A DNA stretch of 64,000 bases from Calothrix parasitica NIES-267 (GCF_002368095.1 NZ_AP018227.1:3018598-3082597), one strand, 5' to 3'. Shown: positions 8,211-17,749, counted from the first letter of the stretch. The notes: generated from the sequence alone by a model not told the origin. Numbers and translations are program-made.

Positions 8211-10304
8211 TCAACCCGAATGCGGTTCCCCAAATAACACCATCGAACAATTATTAATCGACGACAACAATTTATTACTCACGTCGCTAACTGCTAAACC
8301 TCCAGCAGTACGACGGTGAACGGAACGTAAGATTATCATGTCGTAGGAGTTGGATTCTTTAATAATTACTTTTGCTACGTCGTCGTGACGAATGGTTCTG
8401 ATTACGACTTCTTTTTGGGATTTACTATTGCTTAAATATTCGGAAAGCTCGGATTCAAATAGTGCAATTTCTTTATCGGAAGTTTTGCGCGGACGAACGT
8501 GTAATAATGTCACCGATGCTTGGTTTGTATCGGCGAAAAGTTGAGCAAATTGGATTGCACGCAATATTTCAGGAGTAATGTTTCTTACGGGAACGAGAAC
8601 ACTATGAATGTTTATCGGTTCATCTAACAAACGCATTACCGCAATTGGACAGTGAGCGGCCCAAAAAACATTATCGATAATATTACCAAATAAACGGGCT
8701 TGTAAACTGCTAGTGGGACTCCAACCCATAACAATTAAATTAGCATTTTGTTCTCTAGCTGCGCGACTAATTCCCCGAGCAACATCATCATCAATCCGAA
8801 TAACTGGCTTAGCTTTTGCTTGGAATTCTTGACTTATTTGTAAAGCTTGCTGTAATAATTTTTTGCTTCTTTTTATAGAAACTTTTAGCTGTGGTTCGTC
8901 CATATGAACGTGTGCTTTAGGAATCGATAAAGGCACAACTATTCCTTGTTCGTGATGAGCTAACAATGCTCCCATCTCAATTAAATATCTTTCTGTATGG
9001 GGATTATATATAGGTACTACTACTTTGAAAAGACTATTATAAATGAAATTATCTGTATCTAAATTAAAATCTTCATCTACGGAATCTTCTTCTTTTGTTT
9101 GAGAATTTTCTTGTAAACTCGCTTTAGGAACTGTTAACTTACTACCAAATCTTGCTGTTAATACCGGCCCCAAAATAGCCGTCACCAACATTAACACAAT
9201 CACCGTATTAAACACTGCATCTGTAATAATTCCCTCGGTTTTTCCTACTAGTGCAGCGGCTAAAGTTGCAGCAACTTGCGGTAAAGATAAAGACCACATT
9301 GTTAAAGCTTCACTCCAGTTGTAGCCATACAATATTTTTGCTACCATTGCAGCAAGGAACTTACTCAGGATTAACGCTCCCACAATTCCGATTGTTAAAG
9401 GTAATGCAGTAGTAAGACTGGAAACAAAACCAGAAAAATCTATCAACAATCCCATTCCCACAAAGAAAAAAGGGATAAATAAAGTACTTCCCACAAATTC
9501 TACTTTTTCTTCTACCGGGGAATGTCCCACTACGTCATTTACCGCTAATCCTGCTAGGAATGCTCCCACAATTCTATCTACATTGATAATTTCCGCTCCT
9601 ACAGAAGCTAGAAATACTGCTAGCAAAACAAACAAAAATTGATTGCTTTCTTCGTCCCCAGTCCGACGAAAATATTCTTTTCCAGCCCAATCAAAACCGA
9701 ATAAAACAATGGCTGAATAAGCAGCTAAAGTTAATAACTGGATGGTTAAACTAGCAGCAGAAAATTCTCCAGCGCTAATAGAAACGCAAACCGCAAGTAC
9801 TAATAATGCAGCAATATCGGTAAAAATTGTTGCACCTATAGTTACCGTAACGGCTTGATTGCTAGTAACTCCCAAACGGTTAACTATAGGAAAACCTAAA
9901 AGAGTATGAGAAGCCAAAAGAGAACCAATCAAAATTGCCGGATTCCAACCAAAACCAAAGAATCTTCCCACCATTGCACCGAAGATTAAAGGAATTAGGA
10001 AAGTAGCAATTCCAAAGCCTAAAGAACGGTCTTTATTTTTACGAAAGTCTTCTAAATCTATTTCTAAACCAGCTACGAACATCAGATAAATTTTACCAAT
10101 GTCCGACAGTAATTTCATGGTTTCTGCTTCTGCACTCAACAAACCTAAACCATCGGGGCCTAAAACTACTCCTGCTGCTAATAGTCCTACCAATCCTGGA
10201 AGTCGCAAACGCTCAAAAATTGGCGGTACTACCAAAATTACTAATAAAAGAATCGTAAAAGCAATTAAAGGAGTCTTTGTAAGGTCTTGTAATATCTGTT
10301 CCAT
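8211..10304 (-). CDS. CPA2-family cation/proton antiporter with tandem universal-stress domains
   Basis: The 697-residue protein has an N-terminal membrane domain of about 390 residues with the CPA2 pattern (PGLVGLLAAGVVLGPDGLG; a TIFTDIAAL motif). A cytoplasmic region of about 270 residues follows. That region holds two universal-stress-protein-like halves; the first has an ATP-loop-like IVMGWSPTS...AHCPIAVM and the second ends in NCSMVLFG. Membrane-bound exchange of Na+ or K+ for H+ is the family role. The USP part suggests nucleotide or stress control. It lies on the same strand as a second antiporter and bicA further upstream, separated by a 657-bp repeat-rich gap. Ion specificity is not visible. 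Confidence 0.9.
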   Translation of the reverse strand: MEQILQDLTKTPLIAFTILLLVILVVPPIFERLRLPGLVGLLAAGVVLGPDGLGLLSAEAETMKLLSDIGKIYLMFVAGLEIDLEDFRKNKDRSLGFGIATFLIPLIFGAMVGRFFGFGWNPAILIGSLLASHTLLGFPIVNRLGVTSNQAVTVTIGATIFTDIAALLVLAVCVSISAGEFSAASLTIQLLTLAAYSAIVLFGFDWAGKEYFRRTGDEESNQFLFVLLAVFLASVGAEIINVDRIVGAFLAGLAVNDVVGHSPVEEKVEFVGSTLFIPFFFVGMGLLIDFSGFVSSLTTALPLTIGIVGALILSKFLAAMVAKILYGYNWSEALTMWSLSLPQVAATLAAALVGKTEGIITDAVFNTVIVLMLVTAILGPVLTARFGSKLTVPKASLQENSQTKEEDSVDEDFNLDTDNFIYNSLFKVVVPIYNPHTERYLIEMGALLAHHEQGIVVPLSIPKAHVHMDEPQLKVSIKRSKKLLQQALQISQEFQAKAKPVIRIDDDVARGISRAAREQNANLIVMGWSPTSSLQARLFGNIIDNVFWAAHCPIAVMRLLDEPINIHSVLVPVRNITPEILRAIQFAQLFADTNQASVTLLHVRPRKTSDKEIALFESELSEYLSNSKSQKEVVIRTIRHDDVAKVIIKESNSYDMIILRSVHRRTAGGLAVSDVSNKLLSSINNCSMVLFGEPHSG

Positions 10305-10324
10305 AAGAATATTTTTTTATCGGT

Positions 10325-10446
10325 AATGGGTAATTGGTAATTGGTAATTGGTAATTGATAATTGGTAATGGGTAATTGGTAATGGTAATTGGTAATTGGT
10401 AATTGGTAATTGGTAATTGATAATTGATAATTGGTAATTGATGATT
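10325..10446. repeat. Heptamer tandem repeat (TAATTGG/TAATGGG)
   Basis: About seventeen copies of the 7-mer TAATTGG, with TAATGGG and TAATTGA variants, run almost without a break. This is the longest STRR in the window. It lies just upstream of the start codon of the antiporter at 10304, in its likely leader or promoter. Confidence 0.95.
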
Positions 10447-10601
10447 ACTTTAAAGTTAATAAATAAAGGGAGTAGGGAAAGTGAGAAAATATTAGTAATT
10501 ACAAATAAGATTGAGCCAAAAACTAAATTATTATGTTTATAAGGAATAAATACTTATCTCTTTTAACCTATAAGTAGATAAACATAATTAATTACACAAT
10601 G

Positions 10602-10696
10602 TCATTGCGAGTTGAACGGAGTGAAACGAAGCAAACGCAAGGGCTAGGATTGCTATCTCTTTCAGAGACGCTCCGCTAACGCATAGCGAACAATGA
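10602..10696. repeat. TCATTGCGAG-family palindromic repeat, copy 1
   Basis: The unit begins TCATTGCGAG, continues with gttgaacggagtgaaacgaa, and closes with a GCGAACAATGA end, an imperfect inverted copy of the start. Related units occur at 34948-35020, 45174-45230 and 59380-59479. It looks like a dispersed extragenic palindromic or MITE-like family. Confidence 0.75.
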
Positions 10697-10891
10697 AGGT
10701 AAATACTTTTGTTCGCTTACTTATCTATTAGGTTACCGATTATAGCTTACGAATAAAAATATACTCGTGATTTTCCTTCTAGGTTTTGATAAACAACGGC
10801 AGTATCGCAACACTCAAACTCTATATTAACTGTTATATCAACTTCAGCAAATTACCCATTACTCATTATCAATTTCCCTTTACCATTACTT

Positions 10892-10920
10892 AAAAAAAAA
10901 GCCACCATCAAAGGTGACTT
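10892..10920 (-). terminator. Rho-independent terminator of the antiporter gene
   Basis: On the minus strand a 7-bp stem AGTCACC/GGTGGCT (one G-T pair) with a 6-base loop is followed by nine T residues. It lies about 40 bp after the stop codon of the antiporter at 10962. Confidence 0.85.
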
Positions 10921-10961
10921 ATTTATGATTTAATTATTGAATTAAAAAATGTGCTGAATTC

Positions 10962-12335
10962 TTAACTAGCAGCATCTGCTTCTTCTACAGCATCTTGAGG
11001 TGCATCTCCAAACGCAAACCTTAACAAAGGTGGTGCTATAAAGGTTGTCAAAATCACCATGATAATTATTGCTGCTTGTAAGGGTTTATCCAATGCTCCA
11101 CTAGCAGCACCAATACCAGCAAATACCAGTCCAACTTCACCCCGTGGAACCATTCCCACACCAATGGCTAAACGATTAATTCCCGGTTTTCCAAATACCG
11201 ACCAGCCGGTAATTACTTTACCAATAATCGCAACTACGATTAAGAATACCGCTAATATTAAACCTTGACGATTTTCCGGAACTACAGGATTAAGTACGCT
11301 TAAATCAACTTTCGCTCCTACCGATACGAAGAAAATTGGTACCAGTATGTCTGCAATAGGAATCACCTGTTCGTCCAATTCGTTGCGTTTATCGGTTTCA
11401 TCCAAAACCAATCCAGCCGCAAAAGCACCTAAAATTGCTTCTAAATGAATTGCATTAGCCACAAAGGACATGAATAATGCAAAGATAAATGCTGGAATTA
11501 CTATATTTCCTCTGGTCTGAAATAATTCGGCTGTGAAAACAAAGCTTTTATTGAAGAATTTACCCAGCAGAATCGAACCGATTAGAAAAGCGCTGGCACT
11601 AATTATTAGATAAACTACATTGAAAACATCTACTTCGCCAGTTTTTGCTAAACTCGCAACTACCGCTAAAACGATAATACCTAAAACGTCATCAATTACC
11701 GCCGCACCAACAATTATTTGACCCTCTTGAGATTTCAGATGTCCCAACTCTGATAAAACTTTCGAGGTAATACCAATACTAGTTGCTGTTAAAGCTGCAC
11801 CCGCGAAAATAGCCGGAATTACGGGAACGTTAAATAGAAACATTAAACCCGCAGTACCCGCAATAAATGGAGCAACTACACCTACCACAGCAACAACCGC
11901 AGCTTGAGAGCCAACTTTTTGCAGTTCTCGTAAGTCGGATTCTAAGCCAATTTCAAACAGCAGAACGATTACACCCAGTTCCGCTAAAATCGAAACCGCT
12001 TCGCTCTGACTTTCAAAAATTGAATTTATCGCTTCCGGACTGACATCATCAAAAAACTGCAATACAGTCATTAGCATTGAGTCGGAAGCAGTAGCACCGC
12101 TTTCGGGAAATACTAATAAATGCAAAGCCGAAGCACCAACTACCACACCACCAACTAGTTCACCTAAAACCGGAGGAAAGTCCAGCATTCTGGACAACTC
12201 ACCACCTAGTTTACTAGCAAGATAAATTACAATTAAACTCAGTAATACCCCTGCAAGGACAATGGGTGCATTCTCAGCTTCTGCTGTTGCCAGCACATAG
12301 TTGCTTGGCGCTATGATTTCAAGTGGATAATTCAT
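10962..12335 (-). CDS. Na+/H+ antiporter, CPA2 family (NapA/NhaS3-like)
   Basis: The 457-residue protein is nearly all membrane helices (about 12). It has the CPA2 motif PPVLGELVGGVVVGASAL and a central AAVIDDVLGIIVLAVVA with the Asp-Asp ion-binding pair. No USP or TrkA domain is attached, unlike the neighbour at 8211. It should exchange Na+ for H+ across the cytoplasmic or thylakoid membrane. It sits directly downstream of bicA on the same strand (347 bp apart). In cyanobacteria Na+ extrusion sustains Na+-dependent bicarbonate uptake, so co-function is likely. A clear terminator follows. The exact paralogue name is uncertain. Confidence 0.9.
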   Translation of the reverse strand: MNYPLEIIAPSNYVLATAEAENAPIVLAGVLLSLIVIYLASKLGGELSRMLDFPPVLGELVGGVVVGASALHLLVFPESGATASDSMLMTVLQFFDDVSPEAINSIFESQSEAVSILAELGVIVLLFEIGLESDLRELQKVGSQAAVVAVVGVVAPFIAGTAGLMFLFNVPVIPAIFAGAALTATSIGITSKVLSELGHLKSQEGQIIVGAAVIDDVLGIIVLAVVASLAKTGEVDVFNVVYLIISASAFLIGSILLGKFFNKSFVFTAELFQTRGNIVIPAFIFALFMSFVANAIHLEAILGAFAAGLVLDETDKRNELDEQVIPIADILVPIFFVSVGAKVDLSVLNPVVPENRQGLILAVFLIVVAIIGKVITGWSVFGKPGINRLAIGVGMVPRGEVGLVFAGIGAASGALDKPLQAAIIIMVILTTFIAPPLLRFAFGDAPQDAVEEADAAS

Positions 12336-12682
12336 TAGACGTATTTATGCTTTCTCCTAGCGATTAACTTGGTTAACAAGAGTGAGTTTATCAGAACTCA
12401 ATCGATTTTTAAGGATTTTCCGCAGTTTTCGGCAATTAGAAAGAGTTATCCAAGTTATCAGAATTTCTAAAATTCCGTAACTTCTATAACTCCTTCAATC
12501 TGAAACGTTATGTAAATTTTGTGACTCGATGTAGAATTCTGAATTCTCTTCTTCAAGGAACGTGTGAAGCAATTTTAAATTATTTTCTTTAAAATTATGC
12601 TCCCCCTCGGGACTTGTTTTTGAAATCTGAGTTCCAAGTTAGTAATAAGCGTTTGCACCCCTACTACTAACCCGAACCGAAA
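12336..12682. other. Spacer between bicA and the antiporter, no gene seen
   Basis: These 347 bp carry no open frame worth keeping and no tandem repeat. They are AT-rich without an obvious terminator hairpin. The promoter of the antiporter gene could lie here, but no clear -35/-10 pair stands out. Confidence 0.5.
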
Positions 12683-14419
12683 TTACTGTCCGAATGCTGT
12701 TTCGTTAAAATCTGTCGTTGGATAGTTGGAAACATCATCGCTGCTGCTGGGATAGCTTACCAAGTTAAGGGCTTGTTTTAATGCTTCCTCGCGCTTATCA
12801 ACTATGTGATGGGGAGGTAATGTACTTAAAATGCCTAACTTTTGCAGTCTATGCTTAATCTTAGGTGCTGCACCAACGATAAATACATGACGGCCACTAT
12901 CAATGGCTTCTTTAATCGCATTCTCTATTGCTAAAGAACTTGTGACCCCGATGTGTGGAACTTCACTCAAGTCCAAAATCAACACATCATGGTCTTTCAT
13001 CGCGGTTTGTTCGCGGGCTATGGCTTTAGCAACACCAAATATCATCGGCCCTTCCAATTGGAACAGCAACACGCGATTATTTGCTCTATCTAATAGGTCT
13101 CTTTCTACATCATTTAAGATAATCGCATCGTCAGCATCGGTAATTGTCTTAACTTCTTCCGAACGAAGGTTTGTTAAACGCTCGATTGTCAAGATATTAG
13201 CAACGAATACTCCAACACCAACCGCGACAATTAAGTCAACAAATACGGTCAGAATTATCACACCGTACATAATCAAGGCAGCTTTGACAGATACCTTATG
13301 AGCGCGTTTGAGGAAGCTCCAATCGATAATATCTATACCTACTTTCAGCGCAATACCCGCTAACACCGCTTTCGGAATTAAAGCAATTAAAGAACTCGCT
13401 CCTAATACTGCAACCATTAACACTATGGCGCGGGTTAAGCCTGAAACTGCCGTGCGAGCGCCAGCCTGGATGTTAACCACGGTTCCCATTGTTGCACCAG
13501 CACCAGCCAAACCACCGAACAATCCAGAAACTATGTTACCTATACCTTGACCAATTAATTCTTTATTTGAATTATGTTCGGTACGAGTCAAACTATCGGC
13601 TACTACTGATGTCAGCAATGCATCAATACAACCCAACATACCTAGAACCAGAGCATCAATGAGCATGGTCTGGAATTGCGCTGCACTAAATACAGGCATT
13701 CTAAAACTAGGTATAGTCGCTTCAATTTGACCAATTGCGCGAAGACCTTGTTCGGAATCAACGATACCGAATTGGAGGATAGCAAGGGAAAGAAGAGTTC
13801 CCACTATTAAAGCTGTCAACTGTGGAGGTACAATCTTATTTAATTTCTTAGGTGAAAATATTAGAATACCAACCGTTAACAGCGCTAAACCAAGTTCCAC
13901 CGGTTGCGTCTTGGCAATCAAATCCGGTATCGCTTGTACCGTTCCGAGTACTCCACCGACCGGTCCCTCTTGCCCTAAAAATGGTGCTGTCTGCAAAATT
14001 ACCAGAATTACCCCAATCCCCGACATAAAGCCGGAAATCACTGTATAAGGCATCAAGGTAACGTATCTTCCCAACTTCAGCGCACCCAGAGCAATTTGAA
14101 TTATCCCAGCCATCACCACCACGGTAAAAGCCATTGCTAATCCAGTTTCTTTGTCCGGAGCGGTGGCGGTTAAATTGGCAATTACCGCAGTCATGACAAC
14201 CGTCATCGGTCCGGTGGGTTCGGAAATTAATGTAGGAGTACCACCGAAAAGTGCCGCGAAAAAGCCTACTAGTATAGCACCGTAAAGCCCATGTTCGGCA
14301 CCAGCACCGGAAGCTACACCAAAAGCCAGAGCCATCGGTAAAGCGATAACCGCAGCAGTTAAACCACCAAATATGTCACCACGCAGGTTCCTAAAATGGA
14401 TACGGTTGGTTATTTGCAT
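12683..14419 (-). CDS. bicA: SulP-family bicarbonate transporter BicA with STAS domain
   Basis: The 578-residue protein closely matches BicA from memory of the family: it begins MQITNRIHFRNLRGDIFGGL and contains TPTLISEPTGPMTVVMTAV, the SLC26/SulP signature. The membrane domain covers about residues 15-420. A cytoplasmic STAS domain follows (VLILDLSEVPHIGVTSSLAI, about 480-500). BicA imports bicarbonate with Na+ as part of the CO2-concentrating mechanism in the cytoplasmic membrane. The adjacent Na+/H+ antiporter supports this. The upstream 554-bp gap must hold its promoter, and I could not identify a regulator site with confidence. Alternative: another SulP anion transporter, less likely. 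Confidence 0.9.
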   Translation of the reverse strand: MQITNRIHFRNLRGDIFGGLTAAVIALPMALAFGVASGAGAEHGLYGAILVGFFAALFGGTPTLISEPTGPMTVVMTAVIANLTATAPDKETGLAMAFTVVVMAGIIQIALGALKLGRYVTLMPYTVISGFMSGIGVILVILQTAPFLGQEGPVGGVLGTVQAIPDLIAKTQPVELGLALLTVGILIFSPKKLNKIVPPQLTALIVGTLLSLAILQFGIVDSEQGLRAIGQIEATIPSFRMPVFSAAQFQTMLIDALVLGMLGCIDALLTSVVADSLTRTEHNSNKELIGQGIGNIVSGLFGGLAGAGATMGTVVNIQAGARTAVSGLTRAIVLMVAVLGASSLIALIPKAVLAGIALKVGIDIIDWSFLKRAHKVSVKAALIMYGVIILTVFVDLIVAVGVGVFVANILTIERLTNLRSEEVKTITDADDAIILNDVERDLLDRANNRVLLFQLEGPMIFGVAKAIAREQTAMKDHDVLILDLSEVPHIGVTSSLAIENAIKEAIDSGRHVFIVGAAPKIKHRLQKLGILSTLPPHHIVDKREEALKQALNLVSYPSSSDDVSNYPTTDFNETAFGQ

Positions 14420-14973
14420 ATATTTCTACACCATCTTCTTACTAATAATCGTTTCTGAACAAATTTTTGAGTAATTCACTTTTTACCGACAGCAGATAAC
14501 CAATCTCTTTCCCCGCCCAAACATCAATGCTTAGCGGATAATAAAAGAAAATATTATTGATGACTAGTTATTTAATTAGCAAAAAATTTTCTTGTAAACC
14601 CCGAATTTTAGTAAACATTACCTTTGACAATAAAAATACTATCTAACGGATGATTCCTTACCCAATTATCTTGAGACCAGAACGTAATGCAGCAAATTAC
14701 ATTGGTAATAAGTCTAAACCAATCACATATTTTCAGCTTAATGCTTTTTTAATGATTAGCATAGAGTTGCATCTATGAAAGTATCATTTGCTATAACTAA
14801 TGATACGATAAATGTGTAAAAAGTAAATAAAATTAAATTAAAAATTACGAATATATTTTGTCCATTTTCACATTTTTAATTATGAGGGAGTAGCAAGTGA
14901 TAAGAACGGGAGCTAGGAGTAATGAGTTAATAGTTTAGACCCGCAAAGCACCTGTCAGCGGTTGATATAGCCA
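14420..14973. other. Gene-free spacer upstream of bicA
   Basis: These 554 bp hold no supportable gene. The part next to bicA is presumably its promoter and leader. A stretch near 14760-14880 is very AT-rich, followed by a short STRR-like tract (agggagtagcaagtgataag) near 14884. No regulator site was recognised with confidence. Confidence 0.5.
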
Positions 14974-15846
14974 TCATCCATAAAGCTTCTGCTGTAATGA
15001 GTAGCGCATCACGTCAACTGGAACATCCCGTTGCAGCCACATCTTTAAGGCTGCTGCTCCTTGTTGAACCAACATTTCTAAACCGTCAATAACGATACGC
15101 GAAGCCTCAAGTTCACTTTGCTGCGCGTATTGTAAAAATTTTGTTGGACTTGGTGTATATATTAAATCATAAATAATTGTATCTTTAGGTAGATGTGCGA
15201 ATAAATCTGCGTTGATAGGAGAATTTTCTATCTTGGGATACATTCCGATGGGAGTTGTGTTAACTAACAAATTAGTATTTGCAATTATTTCTGCAAGAGA
15301 ATCCCATTGATGAATTTTTAAATTTATTTTTAATGAAGAGTCTTTCCAGGAATCTTTAAATTCTTCTAGTTTTTGTAATTTACGTCCCACCACAGTCACT
15401 GAAGCGCAACCCAATTGAGTGCATCCTGCTACAACTGCTCTAGCTGCACCACCATTACCCAATACCGCTGCATGGGTTTGGCTCCAGTCTCTATCTAAAT
15501 GTTTTAATGGTGCGACAAATCCTTCTACATCAGTGTTTGTACCTATCCACTTGTTATCTCTACGAAAGACTGTATTAACTGCACCGATACTTTGAGCGAT
15601 TGGTTCAATTTCTGAGAGTAAAGGCATTATTGCTTGTTTGTGAGGAATTGTAGCGTTAAATCCCACAACACCAATTGCTGCAAATCCATCCAAAGCTTTT
15701 GCTAAATTTTCGGGTTCTATAGGAAAGGGAAGATAGACATAATTTAAATCCAGTCTCGCTAAAGCTGCATTATGCATTAACGGAGATAGAGAATGTTCTA
15801 CCGGATTCCCAATTACTCCAAGTAGTTTTGTTGTACCTGTAATCAT
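14974..15846 (-). CDS. aroE: Shikimate dehydrogenase
   Basis: The 290-residue cytosolic enzyme has the substrate-binding start VIGNPVEHSLSPLMHN (about residues 11-26). The catalytic lysine lies in NATIPHKQA (Lys70), and the conserved Asp in GTNTDVEGF. The NADPH loop is VLGNGGAARAV. It reduces 3-dehydroshikimate to shikimate with NADPH in aromatic amino-acid synthesis. Length is normal for AroE. It is transcribed alone; neighbours are unrelated. Call is very safe. Confidence 0.96.
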   Translation of the reverse strand: MITGTTKLLGVIGNPVEHSLSPLMHNAALARLDLNYVYLPFPIEPENLAKALDGFAAIGVVGFNATIPHKQAIMPLLSEIEPIAQSIGAVNTVFRRDNKWIGTNTDVEGFVAPLKHLDRDWSQTHAAVLGNGGAARAVVAGCTQLGCASVTVVGRKLQKLEEFKDSWKDSSLKINLKIHQWDSLAEIIANTNLLVNTTPIGMYPKIENSPINADLFAHLPKDTIIYDLIYTPSPTKFLQYAQQSELEASRIVIDGLEMLVQQGAAALKMWLQRDVPVDVMRYSLQQKLYG

Positions 15847-16251
15847 AAGTTAGTAGTTAGTGGTTAGTAGTTAGTAGTCCTTTTCGGACTGTATGGCATG
15901 AATGTAGAGACTCTCTGTATTGCTAGGTCTCCCGACGTTAAGTCGAAAACGAACTACTAACTATTATTTACTCATGAAAGGTGCATCTGATACAGCAATT
16001 ATTTGTTGAGGAAGTGAAATGTAAAATAGAGAGGAGAATGTTTTGACTATTCAGTTACCGAATTATTTAGATATATATAAATAGATACAGTTAAAAGTCT
16101 ATTATTAGTTGAAAACACACTAACGGTAGAGTTTTTTGTGCCTTGAATGCTTTAAAATAAATTTAATAAAAATCTCGCTATTCCTTTTTCATACTAGATT
16201 TTTATTGGTTCGCATTATCTATACTTATTCGGAATTGAAATTAGGTCAATT
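15847..16251. other. Spacer upstream of aroE, no gene seen
   Basis: This 405-bp divergent spacer must hold the promoters of aroE (minus) and the small membrane protein gene at 16252 (plus). It has a short STRR (taagttagtagttagtggtta) just upstream of aroE. No other structure stands out. Confidence 0.5.
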
Positions 16252-16536
16252 ATGACAATAGAGAACTCATTATTTGATAAAGTGTTTCGCGATAGCGATG
16301 GCAATATAGTTATTGCTCAGCCTCCAAATGCACCACTCATTGTTTGGGGAATAGCTAGTTTACTTAAAGTCTTTTTTAGCAGCGGTCAAGTTTATACTGG
16401 TTTAGATTTAATTACTTTTGGCTGTATATTTACTTGGGGTTGGCAAGAATTATTTCAAGGAGTTAACTATTTTCGTAGGGGATTGGGGTTAATTGTTTTG
16501 ATTGGTGTGCTTGGGTCAAGAATTTTTGCACAATAG
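16252..16536 (+). CDS. Small membrane protein of unknown function
   Basis: The 94-residue protein has a soluble N-terminus and two or three hydrophobic segments (PLIVWGIASLLKVFF; LDLITFGCIFTWGW; LGLIVLIGVLGSRIF). I do not recognise a named family, but the regular composition and the helix pattern suggest a real gene. It stands alone beside the insertion-sequence remnant at 16625, whose insertion left it intact. Function unknown. Confidence 0.7.
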   Translation: MTIENSLFDKVFRDSDGNIVIAQPPNAPLIVWGIASLLKVFFSSGQVYTGLDLITFGCIFTWGWQELFQGVNYFRRGLGLIVLIGVLGSRIFAQ

Positions 16537-16680
16537 TTATTTATATTAATTTATTAAAATTAACTGGTGCATTAAGACGTTAGTAAAAATTTATTTATCC
16601 GTATTGATTACTATGGATAATTTCGGTTCTTCAGTACCTAGTATGCTAAAAATATAACTAAAAGCTCTAAAATGAAAAAA

Positions 16681-16834
16681 GAATAGCGCACATTGACTCG
16701 TTGGTGCGGCGAATTGAACTAGCGCTGCGCTTTCTTCAATTGCGTATAGACGGGCTTGTCAACAACTCATCAAAACCTCAAATAATCATAGCCCGCCTAT
16801 ACGCCGCTACGCTAATTGAAGAATAGTTCAATTC
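16681..16834. repeat. GAATTGAACT-family palindrome, copy 1
   Basis: Two arms of about 45 bp face each other: GAATTGAACT...GGGCT at 16711-16755 and AGCCC...AGTTCAATTC at 16790-16834. The flank GAATAGCGCACATTGACTCG (from 16681) is conserved, inverted, in the copies at 45837-45988 and 53505-53592. It lies within the ISL3 remnant. Confidence 0.8.
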
Positions 16835-16913
16835 TGAAAAAAATAAATAAATGTATAAAACAATAGCTGTAAGCTCTATTCATGTTGACATATAAACCTA
16901 TTTTACTGTTGTT

Positions 16914-17071
16914 TTAGAGGATGTTTGAAAAGTCATAAATAAAACCGTAAATTTTGAGATCCCCCTAAATCCCCCTTAAAAAAGGGGGACTTTAACCCCC
17001 CTTTTTAAGGGGGGGAAGGGGGGATAATCCAAGAGTTGGGCTAAAGACTATACTTTTCAAACATCCTCTTA
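16914..17071. mobile_element. 152-bp MITE with 17-bp inverted repeats and TTA duplication
   Basis: Perfect 17-bp terminal repeats GAGGATGTTTGAAAAGT (16917-16933) and its complement (17052-17068) enclose 118 bp with no gene. TTA flanks both sides (16914-16916, 17069-17071), a 3-bp target duplication of the kind made by IS5-type enzymes. The core contains an inner palindrome of C-rich and G-rich runs (about 16959-17019). It is inserted in the ISL3 remnant, so it arrived later than, or after decay of, that element. Confidence 0.88.
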
Positions 17072-17110
17072 GACTAGAAGAAGATAGAAAAAGCGGATAT
17101 TTTTACTATT

Positions 17111-17493
17111 ATGACCTCAAAAAGAGAAATTAAATTATTAACAGAGTTGATTAATCTAGAAGGGATAAAAGTTATCTCATATCAAAAATATCAAGGAGTT
17201 GGAATAATTTTACGGGTTGAATCAATTAACTCAGAAAGTATTTCTCCTCGTTGTGGAAGAAAAAGTCATAGACTACATCAAAATCATAGATACATAATAA
17301 AAGATTTGCCATTAAGCGAACAACAAGTTTTTTTGGAAATTAATAAACGCCAATTCAAGTGTGATAAATGTAAAAAACCCTTTAGTGAGGACTTAGATTT
17401 AAGTTAAAACTTATTCAACGTTCAGGATATGGATTCAGAAACTTTGAAAATTTTAGAATTAGATGTTTACTTAATTGGTATTTCAATTATTGA
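17111..17493 (+). pseudogene. ISL3-family transposase remnant (N- and C-terminal ends only)
   Basis: The open frame 17111-17407 encodes the N-terminal zinc-binding region of an ISL3-type transposase: SPRCGRKSHRLHQNHRY, then KRQFKCDKCKKPFSEDLD. It breaks at about residue 98. From 17407, in another frame, a C-terminal tail follows: KLIQRSGYGFRNFENFRIRC, ending at 17493. The whole central DDE catalytic domain is missing, so this is a dead gene with a large internal deletion. The intact ends of the element lie just outside. Good confidence from the motifs. Confidence 0.85.
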
Positions 17494-17630
17494 TTAAGCA
17501 TACTAAGTACTGAAGAACCATAATTTCTAGATAGAATCTAATATCATAATTATAGAATAAGAGGTTTAATAAATTATTTGATATTTAACCTCTTCGTGCT
17601 ATCTATCTGACTTTATGTTTGAGAAAGACC

Positions 17631-17749
17631 AGGAATGGCCGCAATTGTCACAATACTCGGCTGGTGCGTGACACTAAAAACATTGTAACTACGTTCCTGC
17701 TTTGTTCAAAGTGTCACAGCACCCTACTAGAAAAATGTGCTGGTTGCGT
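17631..17749. repeat. AGGAATGGCCGCAA-family element, copy A
   Basis: It starts AGGAATGGCCGCAATTGTCA (17631), continues through GGTGCGTGACAC and CAAAGTGTCACAGCACC, and ends near TGCTGGTTGCG. The family recurs at 22816-22939, 45650-45818 and, as core only, 38906-38969. The right terminal repeat is degraded in this copy. Confidence 0.85.

Larger units (their letters stand above)
10305..10961. other. Gene-free spacer with STRR, palindromic repeat and terminator
   Basis: No supportable gene is seen. The spacer holds a long TAATTGG tandem repeat (10325-10446), a TCATTGCGAG-family palindrome (10602-10696) and, at its end, the terminator of the downstream antiporter (10892-10920). These are listed separately. 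Confidence 0.8.
16617..17527 (+). mobile_element. ISL3-family element, internally deleted, with 8-bp target duplication
   Basis: The element spans 16625-17519. Its ends are a 23-bp inverted repeat with one mismatch: left GGTTCTTCAGTACCTAGTAT... (16625-16647) and right 17497-17519. The GGTTCTTC start resembles ISL3-family termini. Both sides carry the same 8 bp, ATAATTTC (16617-16624 and 17520-17527), the duplication length known for ISL3. Inside lie a palindromic repeat (16681-16834), a 152-bp MITE (16917-17068) and only the two ends of a transposase gene (17111-17493). It cannot move on its own, but intact ends could be mobilised by an enzyme supplied from elsewhere. Confidence 0.9.

Noticed and set aside
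10325-10446. CRISPR-like array
   Set aside because: The period is 7 bp with no unique spacers; it is an STRR.
12903-13301. 132-codon open frame antisense to bicA
   Set aside because: Shadow of the bicA coding sequence; no motif, ribosome site or composition of its own.
17111-17407. Intact small zinc-binding protein
   Set aside because: It is the N-terminus of an ISL3 transposase; the C-terminal end follows in another frame and element ends flank it.
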